Of a stretch of 64,000 nt of DNA, positions 32,590 through 44,351 are shown in pieces. Numbering within the stretch: the first letter of the stretch is position 1; the number at the start of each line of letters is the position of its first letter. The translations under genes and the position numbers were made by a program. This DNA comes from Candidula unifasciata (Eukaryota; Mollusca; Gastropoda; Stylommatophora; Geomitridae), in the NCBI GenBank assembly GCA_905116865.2, contig CAJHNH020002057.1, positions 1,125,527 to 1,189,526 on the forward strand. The letters run 5' to 3'. The notes under the pieces are model-generated. The model was not told the DNA's origin. It worked only from the letters and a program-made list of their open reading frames with translations, and did no database searches.

Positions 32590-32775
32590 ATATACCAATC
32601 ATTTGTTGATTGATGTAGTCAACATCATACCGGCCACCTTTACTTCCCAGGATTTTACCTGGTACCCTTTTAAGATATTATGATATATATTTCAAAGTTG
32701 AGACTTGGAATCCAGATGTCTGTTTCGAAAGGATTCGTACATATTCCCACTGGGCTGGCACACAAACGTCCTTCG
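32590..32775 (-). mobile_element. SINE-1 copy, degenerate
   Basis: The plus strand shows the reverse of the SINE-1 body: GTCAACATCATACCGGCCAC, TTTACTTCCCAGGATTTTAC, CTGGTACCC, then a decayed GACTTGGAATCC block. The head is not readable. Confidence 0.65.
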
Positions 32776-32784
32776 GCTAGTTAA

Positions 32785-32945
32785 TGAGCCAAGTGCCTGG
32801 CATGACACTGTGAGCTGCGGATGTCATTTTGAATGTTTTTCTTCGGCGCCTAAAGTCGTTTATGTGTTGTGAACTGCAGACTGAGAAAATGGCTTGTGGC
32901 CTGTTGTCACATTTATGGTGGTGCCTTATGTGATACTGCGTGTGC
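32785..32945 (-). repeat. Dispersed repeat A, inverted partial copy
   Basis: GACACTGTGAGCTGCGGATG at about 32804 is the inverse of the CAGCTCACAGTGTC block that ends repeat A at 12690 and 23975, and TGTGTTGTGAACTGCA follows as expected. Beyond 32945 similarity fades. Confidence 0.5.
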
Positions 32946-33289
32946 AACTTCTTATGTTCTCTAGTTGGGGAATGCTTTATTGGCGCCTTTGAGAATTGCC
33001 TCGTGCATTTAATGCATGTTGTATGCTATGATTTAGGCGAGCTTTGTCTGTTAAAATTTTTGATTTATTGGGATTTACAAGGGACCGTGATATTTATTCT
33101 GTGAGATTTTCGTCGAGACCCGTTTATCTAAGGGGCTGGAGCTGCGACTAAGCTGATTTAAATCACCAAAGCTGGATCTCCAGAATGAGATTCTAGGGTT
33201 GAACGGTTCGGCAAGCACAGTTCTGTTTAAAAAGATAAAGGTAAAGTCGGAAAATGTAAACCAGCGTCATTGCACACAGTTTTAAAGGA

Positions 33290-33535
33290 TAAGTGCTCTG
33301 TCACCAGTACGGACAGCTGATATGGAACCGTCCGCGTATGTCGCCGTCCGCACGCAACTCCGTAGCTACAGCGACATTTCTTCGTTTACCCCAGAGTGAT
33401 AACTCTGGTAACCATTACATAGAGGCTGAGTAAACCCCGGGAACCGACCGGTTTTGAACACCGGCCGTGGGCTGCAGCGAGTCGCAGTTTTTGGATTTGA
33501 AAGCGAGTCTCCTATCGACTGCGCTAACGCAGCCC
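33290..33535 (-). mobile_element. tRNA-derived SINE (unique family here)
   Basis: The minus strand begins GGGGCTGCGTTAGCGCAGTC, an excellent A-box region, continues with GATAGGAGACTCGC and then a B-box-like GGTGTTCAAAACCGG. The body runs to about 33290. Mutations in the stems exclude a working tRNA gene. Confidence 0.65.
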
Positions 33536-33628
33536 CAACTTATGCTTCAGTTAATCAACAGTAACGTGTTCACATCAACACTGAATACTACTATTATTGG
33601 TACAGATGCAGAAAACGGCAATTATCCA

Positions 33629-33647
33629 CCCCCCCCCCCCCCCCCCC
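33629..33647. repeat. C19 homopolymer
   Basis: Nineteen consecutive C on the plus strand. Confidence 0.9.
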
Positions 33648-33845
33648 GCCGCCCAGTTGTTGCAGTTTAGATTTAATCAGTTGAAAAATTACAACCAGGC
33701 ATATTCTCAGGTCTAAAAGTTGTCTACAAAATTCGGTGTCCTTGTGTGTAAATCTTCATGTTATCTTCAATGATAATGTACAAGATAATGATGATGGTGT
33801 TAGCGATGGTTGATTGGTAATGATGATGATTTACTGATAACGTCG

Positions 33846-34048
33846 AAAATGTTTCCAAACTGCACCGAGGTGCCCCGGGAAGCCGTGACCTCTTCACAGG
33901 GGCGCCGCGAAATATTCGAAAATACACACGTTTGTTTTTTGGGTATCTCTTACATACGAATATTCATACATTTACTTAGGTTAGGACGCCGAGAAAAAAT
34001 TTTAATTGAAAAAAGGCGCCGCGACTAAGTAAAGTTTAGGAAACACTG
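33846..34048. mobile_element. Possible hAT-like MITE
   Basis: Left end AAAATGTTTCCAAACTGCAC, right end inverted CAGTGTTTCCTAAACTTTAC, with GCGCCGCG blocks inside both. This resembles the CAG(T/C)GNTTCTCAAAC ends of hAT elements. No convincing 8-bp duplication was found, so the left edge is uncertain. Confidence 0.4.
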
Positions 34049-34127
34049 TCATATGGTGTTTATGTAAAAATAACGCTTTCGTGGTACAAGCATAACGGGA
34101 GGTTTCTAGCCTTCGGAATGAATGAAT

Positions 34128-34230
34128 GAACCAAGAATTGATATTACTGCACTCAGGACACTCCTACGCGTGTTCTGTCTTGACCAGTAGCCAACGAAGG
34201 GTTCCCATACTAATGATGCCAACTGGTCCT
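34128..34230 (-). pseudogene. RNase H-type LINE 3' end fragment
   Basis: AGAATTGATATTACTGCACT and TTCCCATACTAATGATGCCA follow, in order, the 3' end of the LINE copy at 945-1050 (AGAATTGACATCACAGCGCT, TTCCAATACTAATGGTACCA). The same end is mirrored at 48240-48300 and 63660-63710. Confidence 0.65.
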
Positions 34231-34954
34231 AATTAAACGTCCACCTGTTTTTTTATTTTCTCCCCAGAGAAAAATCACCCATACTCTCTGCGCACTTCTA
34301 GTAAAATCAGTCTTTTCAGACATGGTTACTCTGTCTTCAGAAAAAAGCCCCTTTGTCATCTTAAAATTATCTGAGGATGGACCCACCCGGGTCGCTACTC
34401 CAAGTTGTCTCTCCGGTTATGCATTTGAATTCTTTACCGACATAAAAACCCTTGTTTTCCTTTAATGACACTTGATCCATAATGGTCTTCACTAGAAGTG
34501 TTCACCCAAGATCCGCCCTGCACTCGAGAAGGCGAGCTGTGCGCATGTTTTCTATTTCTCAGATTCGTCAGAATGACGCGGGCAGTAAAATCTTGTAGAC
34601 ACAAACTTGCTTAAGCCGAACAGTTGGCTAACATAAACACAATTTTGGTCCCAGCAGAGATGTATGTTCATAACACGTCTATTAGTTCCCGGTGGGAACC
34701 AATGTTTGTATCACGAACTGCTAATTGTTCGATCCTTTTGAATTTCTTTCAAAGACTGGCATCGGACAGGGAACAACAAAGAGCAATGTTATTCAGGTAC
34801 AACGATAACAGACCCAGATGTCGACCACATAGTTAAGGGATCGCAGACATTTTTGAGAGACCGATAAGTACTTTATACGCAGCGAACAGAAGAGCCCGTT
34901 TCAGAGATCTCTTCCTGCCGTGACGCCACTGTTCAATCCAGGAGTATAGAACAA

Positions 34955-35300
34955 AAGAAGAAGAAGAAGAAGAAAAAGAAGAAGAACAAGAAGATGAAGA
35001 AGAATAAGAATAACACGAAGAAGAAGAAGAAGAAAAAGAAGAACAAGAGCAAGAACAAAAAGAAGAAAAAGAATAACAAAAAGAAAAAGAAGAAGATGAA
35101 GAAGAAGAAGAAGAAGAAAAAGAAGAAGAAGATGAAGATGAAGAAGAAGAAGAAGAAGAAGAAGAAGAAGAAGAAGGAAGAAGAAGAAGGAGGAGGAAGA
35201 GGAGGAGGAGGAGAAGAAGAAGAAAAAGAAGAAGAAGAAGAAGAAGAAGAAGAAAAAGAAAAAAAAGTGAAGAAGAAGAAGAAGCAGAAGAAGATAATTA
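34955..35300. repeat. (GAA)n microsatellite followed by GAT-rich sequence
   Basis: GAA/AAG units with many A-rich and a GGA-rich interruption (35175-35215). From 35315 to about 35600 the sequence changes to GATGAT/ATAATG low complexity. Open frames here are repeat artefacts. Confidence 0.93.
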
Positions 35301-35599
35301 AGCTTCTGTTAATTTAATACTAATGATGATATGATTAAGTATATGATGTGATAATGATGATTATAATGATGATTATATTGATGATATTATTTGTAGCCGA
35401 TGACGACAATGATTGAATAAATATCAAAATAATTGCGACATGAGGATTCGTTGTAAACAATGACAACGAATTATTCTTACTATGACTTCTTATTATTAGG
35501 GGACTTGATGATGTCAATAGCGGAGTTTATGGTGATGACTATGATAATGTTGCTAGCGGATAGTTTATGATGATGATGGTAATGACAATGTTGATAATT

Positions 35600-36429
35600 A
35601 TGATGATAATGACGGTAGCTTTACAAAATATGATTAATAAAAAGATATAGCCCAACCAACATAACCTTTGCGATGGCTGGCAACTTTATCACCCTGCCCA
35701 CTCCTCGAGTAGATCTGAGAAATCAATGAAGCCGCGAATAAATAGACGCCCCCGGACAAACTTTCCCAAGCCAGCGTACCAATTTGCCCTTTGACCTCAA
35801 TTCTGTATTGATTTGCAGCTAGAGCTGTGAAGTTTTACTAATAGTTTTAGGTTAAAGTTTGTAAACCGATCAAAGCACGCAATGTCAGGGAGAAGCAGCA
35901 ATCATGTTTTGAGCAGGAATTTTCCGTTCTCTTCTCCGAAACGGTAACTCAAGGGATTTCTCAAATTGTCTCCTGTTACTTGTGGTTACTCTTCTGTGGG
36001 TGAGTTTGAATTATTATGCAGCCGGAGTATGGGGAACCATAGCAGTTACTGTCTGCATTAATTACAGTAAAACCTCTTCTTTTCTCTATTCCTGGAATGC
36101 CTCGCAGCGTGAGGACAAGAAGAAAATTCTGGAAAGGAACCCAGTTCGCTTTGGATTTAGTAAATTTTCAGTGTCTTTGATATTTCCAGGGTACATATTC
36201 TGCGGGGTCGACCTTTGGATCTGTATAACATTGCTGTCTGTGGTGCTCTGTGTGATGCCAGTCGTGTTGAGCGGCCAAAATATTTGATCTGTATTCTACC
36301 GATAACGTTTAATACTGGTTCTATTTCCTCTTCTCCTCATATTGTCTTTGCGAAGTCGACATGTTCTTGTTTCAAGCGCCATGGTGGTCTGCAGAGAACG
36401 GTGACGGAATGTGCTGTTTCTGGAAAATG
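35600..36429. other. Stretch without recognised gene
   Basis: An open frame of about 100 codons at 35982-36287 has no recognisable motif or splice context; no repeat identified. Confidence 0.3.
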
Positions 36430-36490
36430 TGGATAGAGGACACCGAAGATGCATTGGTTGTGAAAGCACAAGGGCTGGAGAATAGGCTAG
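36430..36490 (+). repeat. Short dispersed block, second copy
   Basis: Pairs with 19585-19650 (GAAGATGCATTGGTTGTGAA, AGCACAAGG, TGGAGAA). Confidence 0.5.
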
Positions 36491-36914
36491 AGAAAGAGAA
36501 GCATTCATTTGTGCCGTGAAGAGAGCTATATTTTCTATAAAGGACATGCTGCTTGATTGGTACCCGTTGTGTTCAGTGCACCCATGGCTTTCAGTATTTT
36601 TTAATAATTAGTACTTTATTGGAACTGCTCTTTTTCTTTCTTGTTTATTACGTTTATTAGACACATGTTGATCTGTGGTATTCCAACCATGATATCGAAG
36701 TGACAGCACATCAATTGAACGGAATGGAGACTAGGCTGTGAGCCTTGTGTGACATAAAATGGACAATAAGGCAACACATACATGAAGATGTCTAGGAACT
36801 CTATAATTCTCTTGTTTATTACTTGCATTAGTAGCTACCAGTACCAATCATGGACACTATCTAAAGCCTGTGAACGCAAATCATCACTTTCGAAACGAGT
36901 TTTCTGAGAAAATC

Positions 36915-37250
36915 CGCCAACCTAACCATCCGAGATTGAGTGAATAATGATACTGTCAGACAGATTGTGGGGACGACAACTAGTTCTAGATTCATCGAGA
37001 AACAGCAGATCAAGTGGTTTGGCCATCTCTTTAGAATGCAGCAAGAACAAAAACTATCACAGGCACTATATCTTAGAAGATCAGCTAGAAGAACTAGAGG
37101 GTGGCCACGAAATCATATGGATCGACAACATTAAAAACACTTTACGCCTTCACGGCATGACAATAGTTAGTGACAGCAGCGTGCACTGGATCGTAAAATA
37201 TTCCTCCCCAGGACACTTAACGACAGAAGTGGTTAATAGTGCTGATGATG
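36915..37250 (+). pseudogene. LINE C-terminal fragment with GAT tail
   Basis: Encodes SRFIEKQQIKWFGHLFRMQQ, then SQALYLRRSARRTRGWPRN and, after a frameshift, IIWIDNIKNTLRLHGMTI. This is the usual 'QQIKWFGHL.RM ... GRPR..W.D.I' ending. It stops at a GATGATGATGATGATGG tail near 37245. Confidence 0.8.
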
Positions 37251-37667
37251 ATGATGATGGCATAACTGTGGATATCTACTATCGCTCGCATTTCTATATT
37301 TCTAATTTAACAATCACAGAAAGCCACAAGCTTTTGTTAGCATTGGCCTGCTGGTATCTGCCGACCCAATATGGAAGGTCATCGATCATAGAGCCCCTGC
37401 GTGTTGTGTCTTGTCTCTACATGACGCATTTCCTACTTCCATCTGCCATGTCCCTCGTAGCATAAAGGCACGTATTTTGTGTTATCACATTGTTTTGGTT
37501 ATGTGATTTGAGGTTCAGGAGGGAGTAAAATACAAGTCGGGTCTCATCGCTGCAATTTCTTGGAGATGTATTTCTGTATTCGTTTTTTACCCGGCTACTT
37601 AATGACATATTTTGACGTACATTTCGGGAGTAGGGTAGCAGACTGGATAGCCACACTTACCGCTAAC

Positions 37668-37917
37668 AAGCATTTCGTACAATGCGAATAATTAGGGGTA
37701 TTTTTTTTCTGAAGGCGGAGTGCTTTTGCCGGAGAGGCGAGGAATAACTAAGAGTTGCAAACAAATAAGCCAGATATGTAAAACCGGTATGTAGGCAAAA
37801 CTCAGGTTTCATAACAAGACCAAAGTCTAGAAGTGGACACACAGCCATAACATTCCGAACAACCAGAACTGTCCACCAGAGTTTTCAGCCCGTGAACGCG
37901 AAGAAGCAGAAGAATGA
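37668..37917 (+). mobile_element. GAA-tailed dispersed element, near full length
   Basis: AACAAGCATTTCGTACAATG, GCCGGAGAGGCGAGGAATAA, CAGATATGTAAAACCGGTAT, TAACAAGACCAAAGTCTAGA, AGAAGTGGACAC, CAGAGTTTTCAGCCCGTGAA and CGCGAAGAAGCAGAAGAA in order. A short GAA tail is present. Confidence 0.78.
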
Positions 37918-38329
37918 GGGGCAGCAGAAAATGAAGGTTCCCCCCCCCCCACCCCCCCCCCCCTTTTACGAAGGGAAAATTTAAAAAAAAAAAGTGCTCT
38001 CCTAATGTTGTTCGTCCATCACACCGGTGGCTGGATTAGGTTTTGTGAGTGCGTAAATGGCTGAAAAGGCCAAATCTAGACTGAAAGTTGTTTAGCAATG
38101 TGGACAGGGAATTGAGGCCGCTTCTATCTGGTAACTTGCTTCAGTATCTTTCCTGGCTTGTCTTTTCTGAATTGCTGCAGCAGTTCTAGCAGCTTCATGG
38201 GCCCCAGCTCCTCGATAAAGAGAGGAGTATCCGTATGCGGTAAATTTATAGTCCCACGTCCTGATTTAACTTTACCTTCTACTTATTTATTATTTTAAAC
38301 TCCGTCCCAATTTAGGACACATTTTTATT

Positions 38330-38470
38330 GTTGTTTATTGTAAAGCCTCACCCCGCCTGTCACCAGGGACCCTAATATAACCCAACGGTTTAACGGGGTT
38401 TCTGGAACTTCTACTCAGGTGATTCTCATCCCAATAATGGCACTTTGTGTCATCGGGTGATAATCGCTCG
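38330..38470 (-). repeat. Dispersed repeat B, inverted copy
   Basis: Its minus strand matches 18430-18560 in order; see that entry. It ends just before the CTTT tract region. Confidence 0.6.
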
Positions 38471-38651
38471 TTGTGCGGTCTTGGTGGGCTTGAACGTCAG
38501 TCATGGATTATTTTGTGCTTCCATTTTACCGTCTCCTATGGGAAATGTTGTTTGTCTCCTTTTATGCAAACTACTTTGGGGAATTGTTTTTATAAACTTT
38601 TCAGGGTTATGGTTTTTTGCTTGAAGACAAAAACTGACAAGGCTGGTTCTT

Positions 38652-39128
<477 letters not shown>

Positions 39129-39402
39129 ATTCTTCTCTTTCTGCTTGTTCACCCTTAAAACGACGTTGGCGCGATGTGTTATGGTTGACAGCCTTAGATA
39201 CGATGTCTGCGCCTTTCGGCAAGATTTCAGCAAAAGCCTAATTAGTCAACTTATATGACGTGCTTTTTGGTGGGCAGAGGCTCTCTTCTTTATTTTTCTC
39301 CCATACAAAAAGGTTCAGAAGCTAAGGTTTGTCATCTGATATACACCCACCCCCCACCACCCACCCACACATCCACACACATATAAACATACTCAATACT
39401 TT

Positions 39403-40330
39403 CATCATCATCAGTTCTCGTTATGCCTAGTGGCACATGAGGCTTCAGAGAGGACTTTCCATGCTTTCCTGTCCTGTGCAATCTTCAGTGCAGTTTTCCA
39501 TGTCAAAGATGCCGCACTCAGGTCACTTTCCATCATTCGTCTCCATGTTGTTTTTGGGCGCCCCTGTTTTCTCTTTCCCTCTGGTGTCCATGTGAGAGCT
39601 GTCTGGCAGGTATATCAGAAGTCATTCTCATAACGTGGCCAAGCCATTTCCATCTTCTCTTGGTAATCATACTGTCTAAAGTTTCTTGGTTTGTAGCTTA
39701 AAGTAGTTTAGTGTTTGAGATTGTATCTGGCCAGAAAATTTTGATAATTCTACGTAGACATGTGTGGTGGAAGGTGGACAGCTTGTGTGCATCCTTTTTG
39801 GTCATTCTCCAGCATTCCGCTCCATAAAAAAAGAACTGGCAAAACTCTTGTAGAGTCGGAGTTTCGTTCCTCTGCAGTAATTGTTGGATATCCAGATTTG
39901 CCTCATCCTTCCAAAAGCAGCTCTAGCTTTGTTCAGACGTCACTGAATGTCTTCCTCTGTCCCTCCCAGTAGGGACACCACACTGCCAAGATATGTGAAA
40001 TGTTCTACATTTTCAAGTGATTGGTTATTTATGGTCACTGGTTGTTAGTTTGGACTGTTTGTCATGATCTTAGTTTTCTTTGTATTTATTCTCAGTCCCA
40101 CCATTTCTGCTGTGCAGTTTAGAGGAGAGATGACATAACACATCCCTGTCTTACACCCGTCTTTACTGGGAAAGATGTATTGTAATTTTTATACTACAGG
40201 AAAAGTCTTTATAGAAGAGAGCAATTATGTTGACTATTTTTTTCTGGAATTCCATAATGTCGTAAAATTTTCCACAGAACGTCTCTATGGACGCTGTCAA
40301 AAGCTTTCTCAAAGTCCACAAAACTTTGAT
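39403..40330 (-). pseudogene. LINE copy 2 (family of 26972-29940), lacking the FADD box
   Basis: Nearly the same DNA as copy 1 from the 3' end (CAGTTCTCGTTATGCCTAG) through AAAGTCCACAAA at 40320. Relative to copy 1 it lacks about 150 bp around 40120, which removes the FADDVALL catalytic box, and it lacks the nested LINE, giving the empty target site at 40201-40220. It begins with a TCATCATCATCAG (GAT-type) tail. Confidence 0.9.
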
Positions 40331-41344
40331 AGGTTTTTAATATCATATACCACAAAATTGCTGAATCTATGGCCTCACTTACATCGTTGTCAATTTCCTG
40401 TCCTTAATATATTTTGTGCCCTTACTGTCAGCTTCTTAGTTTGAACAGAAACAAGCAGCATACACTATCACTGTCCATATGTTAATGCCAAATATACCTT
40501 CAGTAATAGTTTTTTTTAAAGTATATTATCTGATATTTCGGATGCAAAGAGCTCTATAAACGTGTAACGTTATTTTTGTTTCTTTGCAGCTAATGTTCGT
40601 TAGTAAGATCATTAACAAAATTCCAGGCAAAAAGAATAGTATTAGTTGGATTAGGCAGTGTATTGTTAGAAACAAGACGGCGCCTTTTACGAAATATCAG
40701 ATGACTTTGACGAAGCATGAGGCAACATTTTATACAACACAGGGCTCCTTTTAAGAAACACAGGACGACTTTTATCACTATGACAAAATTATCGCTATTT
40801 TTGCTAATATGTTTTGTTTCACTGGGCATATCAAAGATCTTCAAAACAGTCCCAAAGGCAATTTTTCACCAACTGTGTGTTTCCCTATCTGTAATCTCAA
40901 TGAATTTTCTTGGCGTCGTTTTTCATTATTCTTCTTAACTCACTAACTAAACATAACCCAACCTACCAACGATTTATTATAAAGTGATGACAGTTGTTCT
41001 TTAAAACCACCAGCGTGATAACATGTACTCGACAAAACATAAAGATCTCGCTGTATCATAAGGAACTCCACACCGCTTTAACAAATTAAAGCTGTCGATT
41101 TCAAAACTCTGCCTTGATCAACAAGTAAGCGGCCCTTCAACTATTCTAGCCAATTGACTGTTTTGCCCAGTCGCCCGCCTGCCTATATCCATAACTGACT
41201 GCGCTTTTTTTTTTTCACTCGAAGTAAAAAGGACTGTTTTGTAAGCAGTCTGCCCAGCCAAAAAACTAACCATTCCTTTAACTTTTTCTGTCCAACCGAC
41301 GGTTTTCCCCAGTCATCTGCACAATTTTAGCAACCTTTCCGAGT
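40331..41344. other. Stretch without recognised gene; diverged duplicate words
   Basis: GACTGTTTTGCCCAGTCGCC near 41155 and GACGGTTTTCCCCAGTCATC near 41298 look like a diverged duplication about 140 bp apart. No gene recognised. Confidence 0.35.
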
Positions 41345-41388
41345 GAAGTCGCAGGGGCTGTGCCCCAACCAACGGTTGCTGCGACTTC
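41345..41388. other. Gap-free three-way-junction palindrome
   Basis: Outer stem GAAGTCGCAG (41345-41354) pairs with CTGCGACTTC (41379-41388). Inside it arm 1 is GGGC-TGT-GCCC (41355-41365) and arm 2 is CAACC-AAC-GGTTG (41366-41378). Every base is either paired or in one of two 3-base loops, with no free base at the junction. Pairing is read directly from the sequence; what it does is unknown. Confidence 0.85.
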
Positions 41389-41397
41389 GCCTTAATT

Positions 41398-41500
41398 GGG
41401 TTTTCAGCAGGTTAAAGGGGTCCAACCTTGGGTTTTCAGCGGTTCAGAGGGGTCCAACCTTGGGTTTTCAGCGGATCAAAGGGGTCCAACCTTGGGTTTT
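41398..41500 (+). repeat. 32-bp tandem repeat, three and a half copies
   Basis: Unit GGGTTTTCAGCGGTTCAAAG plus GGGTCCAACCTT, starting near 41398, 41430 and 41463. The fourth copy breaks off into CAGCCCCTCCG. Confidence 0.9.
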
Positions 41501-41504
41501 TCAG

Positions 41505-41610
41505 CCCCTCCGTAGGGTTTTTTCTTCTTTGGCCCATGTTAAGGGACCCTCCGTAGGGTTGAGAGTTTTTTCTTCTTTGTGCCATGTTGAGGAACCCTCC
41601 GGAGGGTGAG
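41505..41610 (+). repeat. Two-copy repeat bounded by CCCTCCG.AGGG hairpins
   Basis: CCCTCCGTAGGG, CCCTCCGTAGGG and the perfect palindrome CCCTCCGGAGGG separate two copies of a TTTTTTCTTCTTTG plus GCCATGTT.AGG spacer. Composition differs from the surroundings. Confidence 0.8.
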
Positions 41611-41808
41611 GGAGGGAGTATTTTCCTCTATTTTCAATGCTGATGGTTTTTAATATAGCCTACAGAACAAAAACGCAAGAAAAATACGCTGGATTATGTC
41701 CCTAGTATACTACTATTGTTAAAACGGTTATCTTGCTAGTGAAACACTTGTTGAGGGCGATCGCCATACTGTGATGCACAGATAGGTCGCATCAGGTGGC
41801 ACCACAAA

Positions 41809-41840
41809 GGGGGTGGCGGGGAGGGGAGGGGAAGGGGCGG
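41809..41840 (+). promoter_or_regulatory. G-rich tract with GC-box and TATA-like word
   Basis: GGGGGTGGCGGGGAGGGGAG and GGGAAGGGGCGG precede TATAAG at 41841. Four or more G-runs could fold as a G-quadruplex. A promoter is possible but no transcript start or exon downstream supports it. Confidence 0.25.
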
Positions 41841-41844
41841 TATA

Positions 41845-42837
41845 AGCAGCCAAATCAGGATACGGTTTGAACTTTTGATCTGACAGCGTGAAGCTAATAT
41901 GGACGTCATTTAGACTTCTGAGAAAATCTGCTGCACGAGACTCCTGCGGACATTAGTACACTCAGACGTTAGTAGACAGTGTCTGTCGACGGACTTTGAT
42001 AAAATATAAATGGAGGACTGTTCATTTTCTTATAGATCAAAAGAGTGCTGTATCCAACCAAGATATCATATTTCAAGTATATATGGGTGTTATGTTAAGG
42101 ATTTTTTTTTCACATGTCACGTGACCAGGTTGAAATCTCTAAATTTAGCCAGCAGGCCGAGACGTCTAGATTCAACAACTCTCAGATGTGGATTTCTAGA
42201 CACTTCAAGATGAGAGCGCCTGTTACCAAGGGATGTCTGGCGATCAGATTACGGCGATACATCCTGCTTGTCAGCTGACAGAAATTTCAATAATCTCTAC
42301 ATCTTCCTTTTTCTCGCAGGCTGGCAAAGGGGGTGTTTTTTTTCTCCCGCTGGTCTAACTACTCATATTTCATTTTAAATTACTTTCATTTTTCTTATCG
42401 ATCTTTCTTTCCGCCTCGCCTTTCTTCACAACTCTCATTTTCCTTTTGAGACAGATGTCGAGCTCGATGATGTCACAGAGTTCGTGCACGGTGCTGGCAT
42501 TATCCTTGTGTGATCTAAAGAGATATCGGTGGACAATGAAAGTAATCTTTTATAAACCCAAACCAAACGTGGACTACACAACTGCAGTCGTGCTCCTTGT
42601 TGCTACCTTCATATAGGCTTGTTTGACAGATTACTACGTGTCTCGGACGGACACAAATATGCGGGATTTTGTCCAGGGCGACGGGTCCCTCGACACTGTT
42701 TACTATCGCCCATAGAAACACTAATATTTTGTGTGGCTGAGTATTGAAATCAATTTGTAATAAGATGATGGATAAAAGTACATGTACTTGTATTAAACAA
42801 ATAATAAGTTAGAATGTATAGGGTAATTTTTTTTTAA
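41845..42837. other. Stretch without recognised gene
   Basis: No exon or repeat family recognised. Confidence 0.3.
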
Positions 42838-43040
42838 ATATCCAGAACCATGAGTTGTTAACCCTTGGCTCGATACTATGGATATCGCAACCCTTCGGCC
42901 TTGATTCCATGACAAGTACCGTAAATCTGGGAGAAAATGTGGCTTTTCTGCCTTCCCCCGGGAGTGAACCCTGACCACAAGGAGTTCGTCACCCGATCAC
43001 CGCGCAGTCCGGTTTAGCCAACTACGCTAGAGAGCCGGGC
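42838..43040 (-). mobile_element. SINE-3 copy, complete
   Basis: The minus strand starts GCCCGGCTCTCTAGCGTAGT with a canonical A-box (TAGCGTAGTTGG) and a B-box-like GGTTCACTCC near 42965. Then CACATTTTCTCCCAGATTTA, TCAAGGCCGAAGGGTTGCGA and AACTCATGGTTCTGG. The other copy is at 19662-19842. Confidence 0.82.
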
Positions 43041-43084
43041 GAATCTATCTTGTAAAAACAGCTAGTATTTGTATAAAATCTTTG

Positions 43085-43262
43085 GCACTTGATGGGGGGG
43101 ATACTGTAATTATTAATTAACCGGCCGTCTTTGTCATGAAATTGGTTTTGTTACCCGTTTAAGGCTAGAGGAACCTGGGAGCCCGAATCATTAAAAAAAA
43201 ATTCTTGCTTTGATGCGAATTCGAACCAATAACTACCAGAGCACTGTTTCGCGTGTCACTAT
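43085..43262 (-). mobile_element. SINE-1 copy, degenerate
   Basis: Reverse body with AACCGGCCGTCTTTG, TGTTACCCGTTTAAGGCTAG, AACCTGGGAGCCCGAATCAT and GATGCGAATTCGAACC. The head is decayed. Confidence 0.6.
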
Positions 43263-44351
43263 TATGTTTTGTTGATTAACTTGAACTATTAATTCGACGA
43301 AGCCTTTGTCCTTTTTAGATATTATTCTCCACCTAACATTGCTTCGCTTTTGAACTTCGCAGTTTCACGAAACGTCACTATTGATTTTTGGGGGGAAATG
43401 ATATTTGGTGCACGCGAGGATGTTGTCTAGCTTTTGCCAAACATTTATGCATGAGAAGTTGACGGCTGTTTAGCCTGGCTACAGCAGTGTTCCTGTTTAC
43501 GAGGTAATAAATATGAATGCTACTTTACTGTAGCAATTCTTTGTTTCGCTCTATGGAAATTTATGTTTCCAGTTTTGTTTTTAACAAACGTTGCTATTCC
43601 TGGCTTCTGGTAATTTAGGCAATGCAACGAAACAAAGAATACACAGTATATTAGTAAAGATCTGAGATAAGCCAACATTACACTAGGGAATTTCCCATAA
43701 GCGCCCCGTCACCACCCTCAGCAGCCAGCGCAGCATTATACTAATATTCATCATCATCATTTCTAGAAAAAAAATCGACCCCCTTCAACCTGCTGTAGGC
43801 AGCCGAAGCTGCCAACAGTCTCAGGTTATTTTTATAGTGTGATTTATTTGTGCCACCGTCGTGGCTAAGATTATGGCTTGTGGGCCAGCTCTCTTCTAGT
43901 AGTCTTATCCTAAGCTTGACTGCTCCTTACTATCTTTGTCCCCACGTGTTCCTTCTTCCTTGTCTTCTTGATGTCTTTCTTCCTGGGTCATCCCTCTTTC
44001 GGTTCAGTCTCCTTACTATCTGGCCCTTGTGTCCTCTATCCGTACCTGTTTCCTTCCATTTTGGCCAAGCAGCAGCCAGCGCAGAGAAGCATGTCCTTAA
44101 AAAAATACAATACGGAAGTGTGTGTTGTTCAATAAGCTCTCTAGGGGAACAAAGAGCAGTTTAATTTCGATACGCGTACGAATATAGGGCTGGATTAGTA
44201 AAAAAAAAAAAAAAAAAATGATCCTAGCAGGAATGTACTATTTTAATATATCTAATGTTTGAACGAATACTTTGACACAAATTCTTGATTTGTGGTCCTC
44301 AGAAATTATTGTTATTGAAGTTTTACTTTATTACAGTGTGGTTCATGTGAC
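43263..44351. other. Stretch without recognised gene; A18 run near 44200
   Basis: No exon or repeat family recognised apart from a poly(A) run at 44200-44218 that may be the tail of an eroded element. Confidence 0.3.

Noticed and set aside
34840..34960. LINE 3' end before the GAA tract at 34955
   Set aside because: An 'ARFRDL'-like reading is present, but no further LINE block could be aligned, so the origin of that GAA tract stays open.
35982..36287. 101-codon open frame
   Set aside because: No recognisable motif, signal of splicing or match to the LINE families present.
41809..41846. GC-box plus TATA promoter
   Set aside because: Sequence words are suggestive, but no exon or start codon with a family match follows; listed only at low confidence.
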